DNA of 64,000 bases from Gerris lacustris (GCA_951217055.1 OX578278.1:39901115-39965114), one strand, 5' to 3'; counted from the first letter of the stretch, positions 11,790-25,119 are shown. Program-made: numbers and translations. Notes: a model not told the origin generated them from the sequence alone.

Positions 11790-12560
11790 GTGAAAAATAA
11801 TAAACTTTTTTTGCTATCTCCAAAATTTTTCCCCCTACAAGGGGACAATAATAGCAATATGACCCTTTCGAAAATAGTAAAAAAATAACACTTAGACCGT
11901 TATAACATCTATACGGTTTGAAATAAATTAATGGAACTTGGGGGATAACACCATGAAAAGGGAAGTGTGTATATTCATCCTCTCGCGTACTAGGGGCAAC
12001 CACCATTTTGCCCCCAAGCGCTGAAATCTACCTTTTTTTATACCTTTGCCCCCCTGTAGGTGGCAAAGTATTAGAGATAGACAAAAAAGTTTGAAATAAA
12101 ATATTTTTATTTTTCGCCGTAGAATCTTAATCTGCTATTAAAAATATACACTCCAGGTTAAAATTTTAATGTTGGGTGGCCAAAATGGGTGGTTGCCCCT
12201 ACTGCGCGATTGCATGAAAACAAACTTCTCTTTACATGGTACGGATCCCCTAAGTTTCATTAATTTATCTCTAACCGTTTAAATTTTTCAGCGTATTTTG
12301 TTATCTTTGCCCCTCTGTAGGGGGCATAATATTGGAGATAGAAAAAATAGTTTCTAGTAAAAGTTTATTATTATTCACTTTAGAATTCAAATATGCTATC
12401 AAAAATATACACTCTAATTTGAAATGTTAAAGTTGGGTGTCCTCGGGGCAAAGTGGGTGGTTGGCCCTAGTGGGTGATTGCATGAAAAGAAACTTCCCTT
12501 TGCATGGTAGAGAGCCCCCAAGTTTCATTAATATATCTCAAACCATTCTAAAGTTAAAGG
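11790..12560. repeat. Triplicated 260-bp repeat, first unit inverted
   Basis: Units start at 12044 and 12304 (CTTTGCCCC...CTGTAGG), giving a period of 260 bp. Each contains GATTGCATGAAAA and ends near AAGTTTCATTAAT. A third unit at about 11800-12035 is inverted relative to them (GGGGCAACCACC and CCATGAAAAGGGAAG). The last unit is followed by a 14-bp G-run and GGACCACCCTGTATA. No coding frame is conserved among units, so this looks like serial duplication of a non-coding element. Confidence 0.8.
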
Positions 12561-12597
12561 GGGGGGGGGGGGTAGACTTTTGGACCACCCTGTATAT

Positions 12598-12621
12598 ATA
12601 CTATATATATATATATATATA
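12598..12621. repeat. Short (TA)n tract
   Basis: A run of about 24 bp of TA lies just after the G-run and the GGACCACCCTG block. Confidence 0.85.
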
Positions 12622-12624
12622 TTG

Positions 12625-13270
12625 GAAAAGAACACAGACTATATTTTGTTTCTAAATTTAATAGTGGAGAGATTAGAGGTAGTATTATAGAGGTTAATAT
12701 AAAAAAACTAGATAGCTCATTTTTCCCCAAGTTTTATTTCAGGGTAGACTAGAATGTCATGAAATTGAGGTCGTTTTTTAGGCAGGGACTCGTATTTCAT
12801 GACCCCCCCCCCCCCCCCTTCCCCCCTCTCCGCTTTCCTTCGCAGTGCGGAGCGAAATGCAAATGGAATGCAATTAAAATGGAAGAGGGAGCCCCGTATC
12901 CCCTGAAGGAGATATACTCGGGAAGGCTGGTAGCTTATAAGGAACGATCTCCAGACCCGAGGACTAGAAGCAATAACCTGGTGAAGGAAGCGGCTTTATT
13001 GCCTCCATGTGGATTCCTCATCTGGATCCCTAGGAATCTATATACCACGGCCTCAGCATCGTCCTATAATAGAAACCTTCCTCCATCTCTTATATATACG
13101 GTTCGATTTGATCTGCGGAGGAGTCTCACCTGGGGCTCTACATGGCACGATCTCTTGGGGACCCCCTTCATTTCCTAATCTTCTGAGATCGAAATGCCAA
13201 GAATTTTTTTTACTCTATTTTCTCTGGGTGAATTAAGGGCTCTTCTTATATCTACTTTCTTAAGTGCTTT
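12625..13270. other. Non-coding stretch with a C16 run
   Basis: A C homopolymer occupies 12803-12818. The 139-codon frame at 12759-13178 owes its length partly to that run, which it reads as a Pro tract; I see no domain in it and do not call it a gene. Composition is less AT-rich at 12840-13150 than around it. Confidence 0.45.
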
Positions 13271-13272
13271 TG

Positions 13273-13273
<1 letters not shown>

Positions 13274-13364
<91 letters not shown>

Positions 13365-13369
13365 GTATT
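13274..13369. repeat. (TA)n(TATG)n microsatellite
   Basis: About 80 bp of TA followed by five TATG units. Confidence 0.95.
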
Positions 13370-14640
13370 TGAATTTTGTAAAAAAATAGGAAGTTTGTTA
13401 TTTTCATAGTAGAGATTAAGTAGGGGATTGGTGTAGCCGCGTGCTTAGCTTACTCTCAAACTCACGTCTAAAATCAAGGTCATTAACGGTATACCTGGTG
13501 GTAACCCAGGGGAATAAGACATGTTTTACTCTGATTACCATATCAAGTATATGTTTAAAGTTGCCAATTTCTCCGTCTTGCATTTAACAGGACGATGCCG
13601 GGGTTCGCTCAATGGACTCACCTACATGGATTATGTATTCGTTTTTAGAACACTAGCATTTGGATTCAGCTCCCTGGATGTGGTGAATGAAAGGAATAAG
13701 TTTTATTAGAGTACTTCGACCACCAGGATGATTATCCAGTTCGACAGAGAACGTTCGTAACCCTTCTGTTGTTGTAGCGGTCGGCCTAGTAACCATAATA
13801 TTACCTTCCCTAGCTCTATTTTATTATGATTTAAAAGTTATATTATTTATAAGTTTAAAATATTGTTTACATCCCCCTGCTCCGTAAATTTGTACCGTTA
13901 CTGTCCTACTTCGTCCTTCATTTTGTGAAGTTGTTTTATTTTATTTTACTCATAAATTTGAAGCGATAAAGATAATAAAGTTTATTAAGTTGAGTATTCG
14001 CACTAGCGTTTATGTTTATAATCTGGTCGGACGTTTCCTTCATCCGAAACCGTTCGGCGGCAAGAACAATTGAAGTCGCCATGCTACTGACCATAACAAA
14101 CCAGAATAGTTCAAATGAAATAGAGAAATGAGAGGGCAGTAAAAGAAAATAACTAAGAAAGTGGAAGTAGAAAATGGGGTGAAGAATTTAGATTATATGC
14201 GAGGTTTAAGTAGAAATGTAGAAGGGATAAGATTAGATCAAAAGAAAGTAAGGCAAGAGAGAAATTAAGAATATAAAGAATAAATATCTCACGAAGAGTA
14301 TTAAATATTGGGAAAGAGGCGGGGAGGGGAAATGTGGAGGCAGGAGTTGTATATAAAAGCAAAGAGCGAATAATAGAGAGGTTGGTATGATTGAGGTAGG
14401 AGATAAACAAAGAGAGGAAAAAAATAAGAATAAAGAAAACCGGAATAAAGAAAGTGTCAAAAGTTTAGAAGAGGATGAGATTGAAAGGGAATTATATAGA
14501 GGCAGGAGAGACAAATTAGAATAGAAAAAGGGATGAAAGTGTGCTAGGGACTGGGTCTATGAATACTAACGAGTTGAGACTGCTCGCAGTTGGCAAAGTA
14601 TGAAACAGCTTGGGTCAAGACCCTACCCAGAAAATTGAAC
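13370..14640. other. Non-coding stretch
   Basis: No supported gene or repeat. 14100-14530 is purine-rich on the plus strand, which creates the long Ser/Leu/Phe-rich minus-strand frames at 14153-14514. These are compositional artefacts. Confidence 0.5.
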
Positions 14641-14641
14641 C

Positions 14642-14950
14642 CTGTCTTATCCACATTACCATAAGCATATAAGGGATCCACCGCCCTGTCAGATAACCCA
14701 CTTATCAACCCTGGAATCGGTCGATCCAATTACTTTCCATTCCAAATCAACATTACAAACTGTGTCTGGTCAACAACACAATTTCCTTGTATCCTATTAT
14801 TCAGAATAATGAGAGTAATTACAAATTGTCAGCGTGGAAAATAAAAACCAGATCTTATCTTTCTTACTCACAATGTAGTGCACAGATGATCCCTTAGATC
14901 TCTGTCTTATCCACATTACCATAAGCATATAAAAGTGAGCCACCGCCCTG
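14642..14950 (+). repeat. Direct repeat pair, 48 bp, 260 bp apart
   Basis: 14642-14689 and 14902-14950 both read CTGTCTTATCCACATTACC followed by ATAAGCATATAA and, after a few changed bases, CCACCGCCCTG. The sequence between them is not repeated. This suggests duplication of a local segment or two copies of a short element. Confidence 0.75.
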
Positions 14951-15305
14951 GAATCACATCTCAAACCATAGTGTTTAAATTTCATTGAGACATTTTTGGT
15001 GTTGTTGTTGTAAAACCGGAAATGGTCATTAGTTATTGCAGTTCTTTGACTGTAATCTGTTTAATTTTGATCTTTTTGATTGTTAGTTGTTTAGTTGATC
15101 ATTCATATTTTATCGTTTTTAAATAAATAAATTTTATTATTTATCGTGTATGTTTCAGGTTGGTTTTGGATTTTTTCCTGGATACCTACACAAGTAATCA
15201 ATGTAAGGTAATTCATAATGTAGCTTAATTTTTTTTGAAAACTAAAATAATTCATTTCCACTGATCATAAGTCTACAAATCAGATTTGCATATTATTTTC
15301 AAAAC

Positions 15306-15640
15306 GGAAGCATGATTTGAAAATTTGTTCTTGTCTCCGAATTCAAAAATCCATAGACAGAAATATGTTTCAGACATCAGGGAACATTTTTGATCTCTGT
15401 CTGTCGTTTAACATAAGTGAAGAACCACCATATTATCTTAAAGACTACTCGTTAGATTTAATGAAATTTAGATGGTTTGTCGTAATTAGCCCGCAGATGG
15501 TCCCATATTAATTTCAACATATTCAGCAAATTAATTGAAATTTGATATTGCTTATAATAAGTGTGGAATCGAAAAAGATCCATAGATCATTCGTCCAACA
15601 ACACACAAGAAGCTTGGCCAGATTAATGGGGCAGACTATT
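15306..15640 (+). repeat. Repeat family A, partial copy
   Basis: The segment containing TTTCAGACATCAGGGAACAT (15367-15386) and the later TGGTTTGTCGTAATTAGCCC block align with 15896-16020 and 25950-26070. The end at 15610-15640 (AGAAGCTTGGCCA...GCAGAC) resembles the family A tail at 19465-19485. It is degenerate and non-coding. Confidence 0.65.
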
Positions 15641-15769
15641 TTTATTACTGTCCTTTTTAATCTTTTGATTTTTTATTTGATATAAAGATAATAATAAATA
15701 TATAAACATCAAGAAATCAACACCAAATTAGGTCATTTAAACATGCAATGCAAATAAAATGGTTTTAGG

Positions 15770-16065
15770 GAACATCGCGAGAGGAAGAAATATGTTAAAA
15801 CATAATTTTGCTTCCGAGCTTGCCGATGGTAACGGAAGTTATGTGAAAATATTTGATGTCTCCGATTTTAATAATTCCAAGACAGAAATCCGTTTCAGAC
15901 ATCAGGGAACATTTCTGGTTTCGTGGCTGTCAGTCTGTCGCTCAATTTTTGCGAACCAACATCTCTTAAAAACTACAAGTCTAATTTTGATGTAAGGTAG
16001 GTCATAATTAGCCCATTGTTGGTCCCATATAAGTTTCATCCTTTTGCACCTTATCAATTTTTAAT
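15770..16065 (+). repeat. Repeat family A, second partial copy
   Basis: It begins AACATCGCGAGAGGAAG, then has the family head TTTTGCTTCCGAGCTT (15808-15823), the CAGACATCAGGGAACAT block and the TTGGTCCCATATAAGTTTCA block (16019-16038). The same order occurs at 25810-26110. The 78-codon frame across it is incidental. Confidence 0.75.
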
Positions 16066-16129
16066 TTTTTTTCGTGCCATTCATGGCAGATTAGTTAGAT
16101 TAGATAAATTACTAACCTGAGTTTGTTTT

Positions 16130-16132
<3 letters not shown>

Positions 16133-16221
<89 letters not shown>

Positions 16222-16229
16222 TGTGTGTA
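16133..16229. repeat. (TA)n(TG)n microsatellite
   Basis: About 55 bp TA then about 40 bp TG, with a single GCGC interruption. Confidence 0.95.
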
Positions 16230-16556
16230 TGATATGATTGCAAATGCAAAAAACAGTTATTTAAATGCATGAAATAACGTAAGGGAAGAAAGAGCAAAAG
16301 GGAAGAGATCGTGGCGGGGACAAAGGAGATGAGATTCGATTGGATTTGTCAGGTCTGATAAACCTGATGTCGAACTAGAATCGAATTAAATAACGTACAC
16401 GACTTCTCGACATAACGACACTAAATTACTAAATAAAATAACATGCACTTTGCTTACAAAGTGAAAAAAATAAGAACATTTGCAGCTGAGATAAAGTACC
16501 GCTGAACGTTGTTTCCTTAAATGATTCCAAATATTTGAAGATATAAGATAGAAGGT

Positions 16557-16557
16557 A

Positions 16558-16648
<91 letters not shown>

Positions 16649-16690
16649 AGAGAGAGAGAGAGAGAAAGAGAAAGAGAGAGAGAGAGAGAG
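16557..16690. repeat. (TA)n(GA)n microsatellite
   Basis: TA from 16557 to 16645, then imperfect GA/AAAG to 16690. The opposite-strand frames read as Tyr-Ile and Ser-Leu runs and are not genes. Confidence 0.95.
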
Positions 16691-16699
16691 TTGTCGGCA

Positions 16700-18590
16700 A
16701 TATAATTTTATAAAGCAAGGGAATAAAAGACGGACATAGGACATATGGATTCTTTAGATACGGTTTGGTACTAGTATTAACAAGGTTACTAAGTATTTAC
16801 ATGGAAATAAGACTCGACCGAAGTCGATTTAATTTTCATACGACCAAAACGAGTCTTAAAACATGATAATCAAACCGAGATAAGTAAACTGCAATACATA
16901 AACTACGAGCTTTGAAAAAGAAACCCTGCTATGGCAACCCGACCTACCGACATACTCCGCTACATCTGATGAACACAGATAAAACTTGCTTACGCAGATT
17001 TGCACCCGACAAAACAACGGCTGGATAACCAGGTCAAACGACAGATGGCTACGACTTTAAGCTTAACCCGTTATATCAACTTAGAAGTACTTTTAATAAA
17101 TTAACTAAGCGTACCTCACCCACAACTTGGGTCAACTAGTTTCAATTTTTGTTCTTTTATATTTTATTTTAAATCTTATTTTAATTCGTGAATACAACCT
17201 TAGCGTTTTAAAATCTAATCAATATGAGAACCACAATGCTATCTCGGTTTTATCATTAAGGAATGTATAAGAACGCATTATTAACGTGTAAAACACGATC
17301 AACGTATAAGAACGCAAGATTAACGTATTATTAAGCGTTTTCAGTGGATTCGGCCGAATAGATCCGATTTTGTCGTGAGAACCTAGTATAGTTACATTGC
17401 ATGTGTATTCTGACTACCAGTTTGCATCTTAGAGCATAGATTGACGTTTGCTACTGTAACAAAGAAGTATAAATAAATTGATGATGGCATATATTTTTTT
17501 ATTATTAAAAAAAATCGTATCTTTAAGCTGACACCTGTCCTTTTTCCTCATAACGTTGACTTTATGATATTTCGTGATAAGCAAGAAATTGTTTAATTTT
17601 TAATCAAGCGCTGACGTAAACTGAAGGGAATTATGTAACGTTATCATTATTTTTTATTTTATTTTAGGAGGTTGATTATTGATTTTATTGTGTGAAATAT
17701 GATTTTTTTTTTTTTTTTCCACGAAAGGTTTGTTGTTTTCATAGTATTTATTTTTCTACACTTAGTAACTAGGTTGGGCTCTATGATATCGACTTATATG
17801 GTTATTTCTGTATTTAAATGGACTGTGATTTTAAATTTGTTTAATTAAAATCGTTGAAACCATTTTCGTAAAAAATGAGAGTTTTAAGTTGGCAGACCTT
17901 TGTTCTAAATATTAATTTCACTTCTCGTTTTTATTGTTATTGTGACTTCTTTTCTTATAAGGTTTTTTTCTGATGCTGTATGTTATGTAGTTAATAGCGT
18001 ATTGTAAAAAGTAATCTAATGTAGTAAAAAATAGAAATTCTGTATTATTTTATGAAGAAATAAGAAGAGAGATGTAAATGTTCAAAGGCTTTTTTTTAGG
18101 AATTTTTCCAGAATTGTAAATAAAGTTAGAAAAATGGAGGGTCTTGAATTAGACTGGGCAAAAAAAACCTCAGAGACCAACTGACAAGTTAAACAATACA
18201 GCTGATGGAAAACAATACACCGTATTTATGTAAACAACTCCGTTATTAACAAATCGCTGTAATAAAACTAGACTGTTTAAGTCGATCTGTTTTATTTCAC
18301 ATCGTACACAAAGATCAGAAATATATCTGTTTAAATTTTTATTTTCATATATTTAAACAAATTCGTGAGTAATATAGTAGGATAAAAATATCTTAGTTTT
18401 TTAATTTTTTTTTTTTTTTTTTTTTTTTACATCACTCAATCTCCATAGAAATCCAATTGTTGAAAAGAGGTGTTTTTTGGTTTTTTGGGCACTGATGAGC
18501 GTTCGAAATCATAAACAATATATTTTCATTTTTCTGTTGTATTAATTTAATTTATGATATTTATTAATATAAGTGTAACTCTAAAGAAAA
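16700..18590. other. AT-rich non-coding stretch
   Basis: No gene is supported. 17262-17340 contains a small repetition of TATAAGAACGCA and ATTAACGTATTA blocks. Poly(T) runs lie at 17702-17718 and 18406-18429. Confidence 0.5.
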
Positions 18591-18640
18591 TCATAGTGCT
18601 TCTTAAAGAAAAAAAAATCGGTCCGAGACAACTAAAAAAA

Positions 18641-19131
18641 ACTTTCTCATATACGAGTTCATAATTACTCAGCCCGGTGTTTTCCATTTCTTAGTTTTCG
18701 TATGTAGGTACATTTAATTATTATTGAACATCCGCGTTTAAAGCTATTTTCTCAGGAATTGATTATTCCCGGGAAACCGGCTTATATTGTTAAATTTGTA
18801 TTTAAATAGACTACATTTTAGAATTTTTAAATCTACATCCTCGGAACCGTTTTCGATAAATAATATTTTCACTTTTTTTCAGAGTTTTTGAGGGGTAACG
18901 CCCCCAAATATAGAGCTAAAATTCATTTCTCGATTTTACCTCAAGGTATGATTTTTATGAAAATGTATGCCAAATTTCGTCAAAATCGGCCCAGTAGTTT
19001 AGGCTCCAGCGTCTGCACAAACAGACTTTTTTAAATACCGTTAGTTTGGACTCAGTGGACCTCAAAACGTTTAATTCCATCAATATCGAATTTTTGCGCT
19101 ATTCCAATAATTCCCCTTTATATGAAAAAGT
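18641..19131 (+). mobile_element. Family B element, copy 1
   Basis: The ends are inverted: ACTTTCTCATATACGAG at 18641 and a decayed inverse ending in TATATGAAAAAGT at about 19131. Internally it carries ATGCCAAATTTCGTCAAAAT (18968-18987), CCCAGTAGTTTAGGCTCCAG and a GTCTGCACAAACAGAC block (19011-19026). It matches 51488-51834 over its whole length except for about 140 extra bases near 18690-18840. It is non-coding. Confidence 0.75.
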
Positions 19132-19246
19132 AAAAATTGATTGTTTAATAAAATAGAGAAATTGAAACATTTATGTATATACTTTTTTTACAAAAATAAA
19201 TGTGAAAAACATTTTAAGGTAACATAAGCCTCGCGTGTGGTCGTTA

Positions 19247-19492
19247 TTTTGCTTCCGAGCTTACCGAAGATAACGGAAGCTATGTGATCGTTCTGAAGAA
19301 CGAAAGATAGCCCATTAATTAGAACCGTCTGCACTCTTTAACTTTTGCTAAATTGATACTTTTAATTTATGTAAAATTCCAAACAATTTTGACAGATTAA
19401 AAAAACGGGGGAAACAATTGGCTTGCAAAAGTATAAAATCAATAAAGTACGTGATAGGATGCGAGGAAGCTGTGCCACACCAATTGGCAGTC
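19247..19492 (+). repeat. Repeat family A, internally deleted copy
   Basis: The head GCTTCCGAGCTTACCGAAG (19252-19270) with GATCGTTCTGAAGAACG is joined to the tail GATGCGAGGAAGCTGTGCCA (19459-19478). Compared with 42040-42615 the central third is missing. Confidence 0.75.
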
Positions 19493-19852
19493 TATTTTTA
19501 AACGTTCGAAGTAGTTGGTCAATGTAGTCATCAAGTTTTGAGTTTTTTTGGTGATAGCTTATTTATAGGTATTAATGTCGAATAAGTGCTCTAAACGTTT
19601 CTCACCCAAACACTCGTCCGTTTCGTGATTGGAGCAAGATCAAGGATAGGATGTTCTTGTTCATTCCTTGAACTAATTATGTTACCTGGAATGATAAGTA
19701 TGAGTATCCAGAGTCATATTCCAATTTGAGGCCTTGTTTTAGATTTTTATTTTAGTGTTTACATTTTTCATAGTCAGAATTAATTCCTGGTGTTCTAGCA
19801 ATTTTACTATTTCATTAGTTTGGTTGTAAGGTTTAAAAATTGTCAAATCCTT

Positions 19853-20148
19853 ACATTTATAATTCTAGAGTTCCAGGCCTTAACAGTACAAGTTCAAAAA
19901 CGTAACTTTTCAGTAGAACCATTTCAAGTTTTGAAATTCGGTTTTTTCCTACCATTTTCACATTTAGGAGCGTATGAAAGCAAAGTTTATTACTGTTTTC
20001 CTACAAAGCAGTAATCAACTTTGCTTTCATACGCTCCTAAATGTGAAAATGGTAGGAAAAAAACAAATTTCAAATCTTGAAATGGCTCTACTGAAAAGTT
20101 AAGTTTTTGAACTTGTACTGTTAAGGCCTGGAACTCTAGAATTAATGT
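19853..20148. repeat. Long hairpin: 143-bp inverted arms, 13-nt loop
   Basis: 19853-19995 and 20009-20148 are inverted copies with about six substitutions and one 3-bp indel (about 95 percent identity by eye), separated by 13 nt. No other copy occurs in the window. A transcript from either strand would form a long duplex like known hairpin-RNA siRNA precursors. It might instead be a palindromic transposon relic. The 64-codon frame over the left arm is incidental. Confidence 0.85.
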
Positions 20149-20149
20149 T

Positions 20150-21699
<1,550 letters not shown>

Positions 21700-22425
21700 G
21701 AAAATGTCAAATACTGTTTTATATTAATACATAATCATATTATTTTCTACACAGAAGTTATTCAGTCAGTTTAAACCTCTTTCACAACTCCTACACTGCT
21801 GGCTCTTTCTTTTTTAAATGTTTACTCGTCTTTTCAGCTCTGATAATACCCAGTGGAAGCCGAGAAACCGAGTGGTGAAAGCCAGCTTTATTAAAATTAA
21901 GTTACTTTTGATGAAGAGACAATGTTTTTATTTATAAGCAAGTAACTTGAGCACGCTCATTAATACAATCTAAAGGCTACTTTATAAATCTTAATTACCC
22001 TTAACTACTTTAAATTTATAAGAAAAGTATAATACTATAATAAAGTTTTGAAGTAATATTATTGTTACGAATTTCGAATACAGCTCATGTTTTCGAGAAA
22101 TGAACCGAATTAATGATGTTATTTAGAAAATATTTAATCTTTTTAGAGCATATCTCGTAGGAATAGTTAATTCCTAATCAAGTGACTCCACGCTTATCTA
22201 TACGATTCTACTTTTAACTTGTAACTCAATCACCAACAACAATCTGTTGTGGATTCAATCTTATTTGAATGGTTTAAAATTAAATTAAGCTTAATTAACA
22301 ACGAACTAACAAGCGATCTACTCTCCAATTATATTATTCCTGTACTAGTTAGTTGTTTTAATACAGACTTGTTTAAACTGTTTAATTAATTATGAATAAA
22401 TTGTAATTGTTTGTAATCAAGACTC
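21700..22425. other. AT-rich non-coding stretch
   Basis: Nothing supportable; it is the left flank of the piggyBac-like element. Confidence 0.5.
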
Positions 22426-22429
22426 TTAA

Positions 22430-22646
22430 CCCGTAACTGGTGAGGTTGGGTGTGAGATACCCATGGAATACTTTGTTGATAAATTATCACTAGAGGATTA
22501 GGGTGGGGCCTGTGTCCTCTCATGTCTTCTAATCAGTTTATTGTCTGTTGGTTTGAAGATCTTTGGTTGCGCTAAACGTGACTTGTTTTGTTTTTTGGGC
22601 TATTTTCAGAAATTCAGGGTATTCCTAACCCAACCTCACCAGTTAA
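22430..22646. repeat. Inner inverted repeat of the piggyBac-like element
   Basis: CTGGTGAGGTTGGGT at 22437 is inverted at 22629-22643 (ACCCAACCTCACCAG) with matching GATACCC/GGGTATT blocks further in. The right-hand block also recurs in direct orientation at 24858-24890. The 217-bp unit could be a separate smaller element that used the same ends. Confidence 0.65.
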
Positions 22647-22782
22647 GTTACTCTTTTTTTACTATGTAATTTGTATAGTAAAAACTGTTTTTATATAATA
22701 ACAATTTAATTTTTAATTTTTTTACTAGTCGACACTATTAAAATTAAAGAACACCTTTTTTCTTCATCACTGTCTTTGCGAG

Positions 22783-24596
22783 GGAGGCCGAAGGCCGACC
22801 GAGCTGTGGTGGGGGGCGGGCGTGCCGTTAAATTTTGCTTCAAATGGGGGAAGAGGGGTGAAAATAAGTGCAACCCTTCAGTGTTTACGGGGTCCGTGAA
22901 AAAAGTACCGCTACATGTATACCAACTTATGTCGGAATTTTGGGTTTTTTTTGGCTTTTTCATTTAAATAACTAAAAATGAGCTTGACCAAACATCGGTA
23001 ACTAGGTACTTTTGAGTACGCCTTGAGGGTGAAAAGGGGGAGCAAAGGGTAAAATAAGGGAGTTTTAGGATTTTTGTTTTGGGATGTGGATTGGATTTTT
23101 AATTTGGTTTTTTAGTGTAATGTACTTAGGGTATAGTGTATTTTCAAGGAAAAATTCTTTTGGTACGAAACTTGAATGGTCGAGTATCGAAAATCGAGTC
23201 CAAAGTGACCTACGGTCAAAAAGTGGGTTTTTTAAGTACTTTTTGTTAAAAAGTTTTTTAAAAAAGGTACAATGTTTGAAATTTTTTTGGCGGCTTTTTT
23301 TAAGCTCGCAAAGTTGTACCGAAAAGTATACATACTTTTTCCCCCCGACTTACCCCCGCGTGGGGGCTTCATCTGGAAATTTTTTTTTCACCGATCAGAA
23401 AAAGTACAAATGGTACAGAAAATATATACATATCGTTTTAAAGCCCTTGGAAAGTTGACAAAAGTTGTGAAAAACTTTTTTAAAATTTTTCAGGTTTCAG
23501 ATATTTTTTGGGGAAAAAACACTTTTAACGGGTTATTTTTTTTCATTTGTTTTCATGGTTGGCGTATCTCCTCCTAGGGTTTTCAAGGTACCGAGTTGGC
23601 GATTACATTTCTAGATAGAGAAAATAACCGTGCTTGCCCCGTTTTACTTTTAAATTTGAATTTCCGTGTACTTTTCGAGTCATGGTACCTCACAGTTCGG
23701 GGTACACGAAGGGTACAAGGGTGGTTATTTAGGGGGGAATAAAGTTGACTCTTGTAGTAATTTACACGGGCTAACTGAATCCGGTTCGAGGGGTAAGCGC
23801 AAACAAGTGCTTCGTGTATCTTTAGTGAAGCGAAGTTATACGGCCTACTGGAAAATGTATAATTTTCTCATAAAATTCGATTTTTCGAAATTTTGAGTTT
23901 GGGCGCTCACAGCGTCCACATTTCTTGACCGATTTGAATTTCGATTGGGGCGCTGAAACCGTGCACTAATACCCTTTAGTTTAAGACCTTATTATTTTAA
24001 AAAATCGCCCTATTTTCTGAGAAATTGAGAGTAAACTTTTTCCCGACTGCCGTGTCACGTGACCTCATATTTTGGATTTTATTTCTTTGCCGCATATCAT
24101 TTAAAAGGCCTTGAAAAGTACTTTAATTTCATGTTGATTATTTATTTTTAAAAAAAATTGTACGGGTACTTTTGTACCGCTTTGTACTTTTGTTTCAGGT
24201 AAAAGGAGTGAAATAATTTTTTTATATATTATTTTATTTTTTATTTTTATTCATTAGCTTAAATTATGGGCTTTTACATTGTTTGTTTTTTTTTTAAATA
24301 TATTTTTGGTACCTATTGGTACAGGGGTACAAATGTGCTTATTTTACAACACCTACTTATATGTATATCGTTGGAAAGCTCTTGATTAGACCTTTTAATG
24401 TAGTTATGTAGTATTTCTTATTATTTTCATTTTTAAAGGGGGTAACATTAAAAAATGTCCTTATTTAGCTGCAAATACTTACAAAAAAAATGAAAATAAT
24501 TAAATATATATAAATCAAATTACAAGTCCAACATAATACATTTGGCTGACCACTAGACGGACGCAGGCTGGCCGTAGGCCAGCCGAGCCCGGCTAG
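22783..24596 (+). mobile_element. Helitron-type element (3' end clear, 5' end approximate)
   Basis: The right end has a perfect 8-bp stem GGCTGGCC / GGCCAGCC with a 3-nt loop (24566-24584), eight bases, then CTAG (24593-24596) and T, which is the canonical Helitron 3' terminus. A similar block, GGCCGAAGGCC at 22791, lies near the putative 5' end, but no clear 5' TC is seen, so the left limit is a guess. The interior has no Rep/helicase domain; frames of 124 and 101 codons at 23084-23577 are unrecognised. It is unusually rich in GTAC. Confidence 0.6.
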
Positions 24597-25119
24597 TATT
24601 AACATTAAATTTCATAAATACAATAATATTTCCTCAAAATTTTTATTCAAATATTCAAATTATTTAAATTAAACAATACACAAAATTTTAATCGAACTTT
24701 TATTATTTTTTTTTAATTTTCTTATTTGTTGACCCCATTTAGTTTTTATGTACAAAGAATTGTTTTAGATTATAAATAAAAGTTACTTTTAATACTTTAT
24801 GCAGCTATTTGTTATTTATCCCAACTAGTAAATTTGCTGAGAGGGGGAAACGTTCTGGGTATCTGTAACACAACCTCACCAGTTAATTAACATAAAAAGC
24901 ACCTCATCAGTTACGGGTTAATACACTAATTTAACATTTGCGATAAAGGTGCTAATTTTGCATATAGATTTTAAAATAATACTGCATAACAAGAAGCAAT
25001 ATTTATTGAATGGAATTTAAGTATAAACATACATAAAACACTTACTTGAGACAATTTATTAAGTCTTTGAACTTAAATTCTAGTGATAATTATGACTCTA
25101 AACTCCTCCACAAAGAGTT

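Larger units (their letters stand above)
22426..24921. mobile_element. piggyBac-like non-autonomous element with TTAA duplications
   Basis: TTAA at 22426-22429 is followed by CCCGTAACTGGTGAGG. At the other end CCTCATCAGTTACGGG (24902-24917) is followed by TTAA at 24918-24921. The terminal repeats are 16 bp with one mismatch, begin with CCC as piggyBac ends do, and sit in TTAA as piggyBac requires. No transposase frame is present. Length between the TTAA sites is 2488 bp, much of it apparently a nested Helitron-type insertion. An alternative is several nested shorter elements, since further copies of the CTGGTGAGGTTG motif lie inside. Confidence 0.72.

Noticed and set aside
12759..13178. 139-codon plus-strand frame
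   Set aside because: It also crosses a C16 run and has no recognisable domain; length is explained by composition.
14153..14514. Ser/Leu-rich minus-strand frames resembling membrane proteins
   Set aside because: They mirror a purine-rich plus strand and look like compositional bias.
16386..16744. Frames with long Tyr-Ile runs here and at 13194, 21470-21774, 30800, 37491, 38598, 39419 and 44180
   Set aside because: They are direct translations of (TA)n microsatellites.
23084..23577. Two overlapping frames of 124 and 101 codons in the Helitron-type element
   Set aside because: Phe/Lys-rich from A/T homopolymers, different phases, no Rep or helicase motif.
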